Part shown: positions 37,030 to 39,380 of the stretch, in pieces | How positions within the stretch are numbered: position 1 is the stretch's first letter | Layout: each line of letters begins with the position of its first letter | DNA from: Dehalococcoidia bacterium | GTDB taxonomy: Bacteria > Chloroflexota > Dehalococcoidia > GIF9 > AB-539-J10 | Assembly (NCBI GenBank): GCA_030611085.1 | Contig: JAUWQI010000011.1 | Coordinates: forward strand, 1 to 39,380 | DNA: 39,380 bases | Direction of reading: 5' to 3' | The notes under the pieces: model-generated | Told to the model about the DNA's origin: nothing | Seen by the model: only the letters and a program-made list of their open reading frames with translations | Databases searched by the model: none | Translations under genes and position numbers: made by a program

Positions 37030-37195
37030 AGCGCATAGCGGGTAGGGTGTAGGGTGTAGGGAACTACCCGCTACCCGCTAATCCGTGATGGCAGGGCAGC
37101 AGAGATAATTAAGACTAAGACTAAGACTAAGACTAAGGTCAAGACTGAGACTCAGAATCTCAACCTAAATCTAAATCTGAATTCTGAATCTGTAC
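37030..37195. repeat. Composite repeat element E
   Basis: Inverted TAGCGGGTAG/CTACCCGCTA arms, then ctacccgctaatccgtgatggcagggcagcagagataattaagactaagactaagactaag (one mismatch to element D), then gactcagaatctcaacctaaatctaaatctgaattctgaatct. Confidence 0.85.
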
Positions 37196-37230
37196 AAGAA
37201 AATTCACTTATCGTTTAAGAGGAGTCTGAA

Positions 37231-37755
37231 TTGAAGAAAATTAGAATTATATTTGAATCAGGCCCTCTTATTACTTCCTGTAAGTTTCAAGTGGAGGGGA
37301 AACCAATTGTAGATTTAATTCTGGACTTCTGCGAGATTGTGATACCTCCTTCAGTTAAGAGAGAGGTTATTGAGGAAGGCTATAGGTATCCTGATAGTAT
37401 TATTGCTAAAGAAAGGAGCAATCAAGGTAGAATAGTGGTGAAGAACCTCTCAGGCAGCCAGGATAGGATATTGAAGATGTACAAACTAGGTGATGGAGAA
37501 AGAGAAGCAATCCAGTTATACCAAGAGCAAAGGGATAGCCCAGATTATCTTGTTATTGACGACAATTTGGCTTATATTGTTAGTGACTGCCTAAGGCTAA
37601 AGAAAATATTTCTCCTTGATCTGGTGTTAGAGTTAGTCAAGAGGGATAAGATTAAGAAGGATAGCGCTCGGAAGATTATCGAAGTGGTTCGCTCTAGGTA
37701 TTCAGAAGGCTTCATCGAGCATTCCCTTGAAATGCTGAAGGCGAAGGAGGCATGA
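37231..37755 (+). CDS. PIN-like toxin (DUF3368-like)
   Basis: IIFESGPLITSCK, IVIPPSVKREVIEEGY, LGDGEREAIQLYQEQ, DYLVIDDNLAYIVSDCLRLKKIFLLDLVLELVKR: DUF3368/PIN pattern. Confidence 0.75.
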   Translation: MKKIRIIFESGPLITSCKFQVEGKPIVDLILDFCEIVIPPSVKREVIEEGYRYPDSIIAKERSNQGRIVVKNLSGSQDRILKMYKLGDGEREAIQLYQEQRDSPDYLVIDDNLAYIVSDCLRLKKIFLLDLVLELVKRDKIKKDSARKIIEVVRSRYSEGFIEHSLEMLKAKEA

Positions 37756-37756
37756 G

Positions 37757-38014
37757 ATGCCAAAAGTAGAAGTAAAAATTGATGACAGGTTCTTCAAGTT
37801 CCTAAAACTATGGGCTCAACAAGAGAGAACAGAGGAGTCGGGGGTTTTGGCAAAACTTATAGAAAGAGAATATGAAAGAAAGCTGAGAGAGTTTTATGAG
37901 CAGTTCCAGAGAGGGGAGATTAGCTTAGGTTATTTAGCCAGAGAAATGGGACTGGCAAGGAGAGAAGCAGAAGAGGTTTTAGAAAAGCGGGGATTAAGGG
38001 TAACAAACATCTAG
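37757..38014 (+). CDS. Putative antitoxin (UPF0175-like DNA-binding small protein)
   Basis: 85 aa; ...FQRGEISLGYLAREMGLARREAEEVLEKRGLRVTNI resembles the UPF0175 HTH C-terminus; abuts the PIN-like gene. Confidence 0.6.
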   Translation: MPKVEVKIDDRFFKFLKLWAQQERTEESGVLAKLIEREYERKLREFYEQFQRGEISLGYLAREMGLARREAEEVLEKRGLRVTNI

Positions 38015-38126
38015 GACTATGACCCAGCAAAGGTCTCCGACTCAGCTTGTTGGTATTTCACTTCGAGCCAGAGAAAGAGGAGGAATTGGTAAGCATTGAA
38101 GCGTGATAGCAAGCTTACTTTCAGAG

Positions 38127-38236
38127 GCTACCCGCTACACGCTAATTGGGGACGGCAGGGTAGCCGAGAGGATTGTGGAGATAATTAAGACTAAGACTAA
38201 GACTAAGACTGAGAATCTCAACCTGAATTCTGAACA
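38127..38236. repeat. Composite repeat element F
   Basis: ggctacccgctacacgctaattggggacggcagggtagccgagaggattgtggagataattaagactaagactaagactaagactgagaatctcaacctgaattctgaac; ends at the IVP start codon. Confidence 0.85.
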
Positions 38237-38668
38237 ATGAAATTCGTATCATTTACAGAAATGCCTGTGTGGCAGAAAGCACATAAATTGGCTCTGGATG
38301 TTTATGAACTCACAGCATCATTTCCCAAAGAGGAGGTTTATGGCTTGACTTCCCAAACCAGAAGGGCTGCCTTGTCTGTTTCAGGAAATATAGCCGAGGC
38401 TTTTGGAAGATTTCACTATCTTGATAAGAACAAGTTTTATTTAAATGCCAGAGGCTCTTTGGAAGAGACAAAGAACTATCTTATAATTTCCCAAGACTTG
38501 GGCTACACCATGGCGGAAACTTGTCGACTAAAGATAGACAACATTGACGATATCAACGAGGAGTTAAATACTCTGATCAAAACTCTAAGAATACGAAACC
38601 AACACAAACCTAAACCCGAATCTCAATCTAAATCTGAATCTGAATCTGAATCTGAATCTGAATTCTGA
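38237..38668 (+). CDS. Four-helix bundle protein (S23 / 23S rRNA intervening-sequence protein family) with repeat-encoded tail
   Basis: FTEMPVWQKAHKLALDVYELTASFPKEEVYGLTSQTRRAALSVSGNIAEAFGRFHYLDKNKFYLNARGSLEETKNYLIISQDLGY; tail KPKPESQSKSESESESESEF. Confidence 0.9.
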   Translation: MKFVSFTEMPVWQKAHKLALDVYELTASFPKEEVYGLTSQTRRAALSVSGNIAEAFGRFHYLDKNKFYLNARGSLEETKNYLIISQDLGYTMAETCRLKIDNIDDINEELNTLIKTLRIRNQHKPKPESQSKSESESESESEF

Positions 38669-38683
38669 ATCTGAACCTGAACC
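38617..38683 (+). repeat. Hexamer tandem repeat G (TGAATC)n spanning the IVP C-terminus and the intergenic gap
   Basis: cgaatc tcaatc taaatc tgaatc x4 tgaatt c tgaatc tgaacc tgaacc, directly before ATG 38684. Confidence 0.85.
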
Positions 38684-38932
38684 ATGTCCACATCTGAGGG
38701 CTACATAGGCTATGCTAAAGACATCGGTTTTATTGCTGGAGCACAAGCAGCAGTAGCTCTGCTGCAGTTTATCCGACTTCCCATTCTAACCAAATGGCTT
38801 GGAGTTTCTCTCTATGGCATCTGGTCCCCCATCTGGGTGACTATCGTTCTGGTCACGCCGCTGGCTGTGTTGGGCTTGCAAGCAGCCTTCACGCGATTCC
38901 TGGCTTGCCTTTCACCGCGAGAACTCTTTTAA
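38684..38932 (+). pseudogene. N-terminal fragment of a polysaccharide (Wzx/MATE-type) flippase
   Basis: MSTSEGYIGYAKDIGFIAGAQAAVALLQFIRLPILTKWLGVSLYGIWSPIWVTIVLVTPLAVLGLQAAFTRFLA then CLSPRELF*; the typical protein would be >400 aa. Confidence 0.65.
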
Positions 38933-39189
38933 CTTGGCGATTAGTTGCTAGTACTTTTGGCTGAGATTTCCACTGCTTCTCGAGCTGCCTCATTTTCATA
39001 AAAGTTCCTGTGCAAGGCATTTGCTCGCTACTATAGCTTAAGGAGGGGTTGTTCCATTGGTAAAGCTCCAGACAGAGCTCCAATCTCCCCAGCCGGCGGC
39101 GTTTTGAGTTCTGGCTCTCCAGTAGAACTTGGTGCCATCATTGGGGAAGTCATTATGAGGTCGGATGTCAATAATGGACACGAAACCTT

Positions 39190-39380
39190 TCATGCTGCCA
39201 CCAGCCTGGCATAGTATTTCTGGGCATAAGCTACAGGTGATAAGAATCCCAGTTTAGCCTGTAAACGCTGCCGGTTGTAAAATAGCTCAATGTATTCTGT
39301 AATGGCGTCAATTGCTTCCCGCCTGGTCCGATAATGGCGGTGATGAATAAGTTCTTGTTTGATTATTCCCCAGAAACTCT
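39190..39380 (-). mobile_element. IS3-family transposase OrfB C-terminus (continues beyond the window)
   Basis: Complement reads SFWGIIKQELIHHRHYRTRREAIDAITEYIELFYNRQRLQAKLGFLSPVAYAQKYYARLVAA*, the canonical IS3 OrfB C-terminus (FYNRQRLQ..LGFLSPV). Confidence 0.9.

Noticed and set aside
35172-38683. Classical integron/super-integron
   Set aside because: No intI nearby (the only tyrosine recombinase is the xerD-like gene at 7216, ~28 kb away), and no R'/R'' attC core sites (GTTRRRY/RYYYAAC pairs) evident by eye at cassette boundaries. The resemblance is organisational only.

Overview
A 39.4 kb bacterial chromosomal segment. Gene content suggests a Chloroflexota/Dehalococcoidia-like organism, but this is inference only. 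The first ~30 kb is mostly housekeeping and metabolic genes: cobO-type adenosyltransferase, archaeal-type FBP aldolase/phosphatase, rdgB, DUF72, uvrC, xerD-like, pcm, nitroreductase, argC, three acyl-CoA/AMP-ligase-type enzymes, radical SAM, ROK kinase, apgM-type phosphoglycerate mutase, ftsK, RNase J, family-4 UDG and uppS, plus tRNA-Glu(TTC) and tRNA-Lys(TTT). From ~26 kb it becomes a lipid-carrier/glycan region: UppS, a geranylgeranyl-reductase-like flavoprotein, an STT3-type oligosaccharyltransferase with an intact WWDYG motif, and WbpA / WbpB-WbpD fusion / WbpE-like genes for a diacetamido-uronic acid sugar. A truncated flippase and IS3 debris lie at the right edge. The most unusual part is 33.8-38.7 kb. 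Composite hexamer/heptamer tandem repeats sit at almost every gene junction there, separating a VapBC pair, a DUF433/DUF5615 pair, a toxin-first DUF3368-like pair and an S23/IVP four-helix-bundle gene. The same repeat families are also translated: as C-terminal (IE)n/(SE)n tails and as a frame-neutral 9x7-nt insertion inside the WbpE aminotransferase. I propose this repeat-punctuated toxin-antitoxin cassette array, inserted in a surface-glycan operon, as the best candidate for an undescribed system. Other observations are a possible leaderless gene with a perfect sigma70 promoter, four copies of a MITE-like repeat, two decayed genes at the left edge, and a small DUF3096-like ORF missing from the supplied track.
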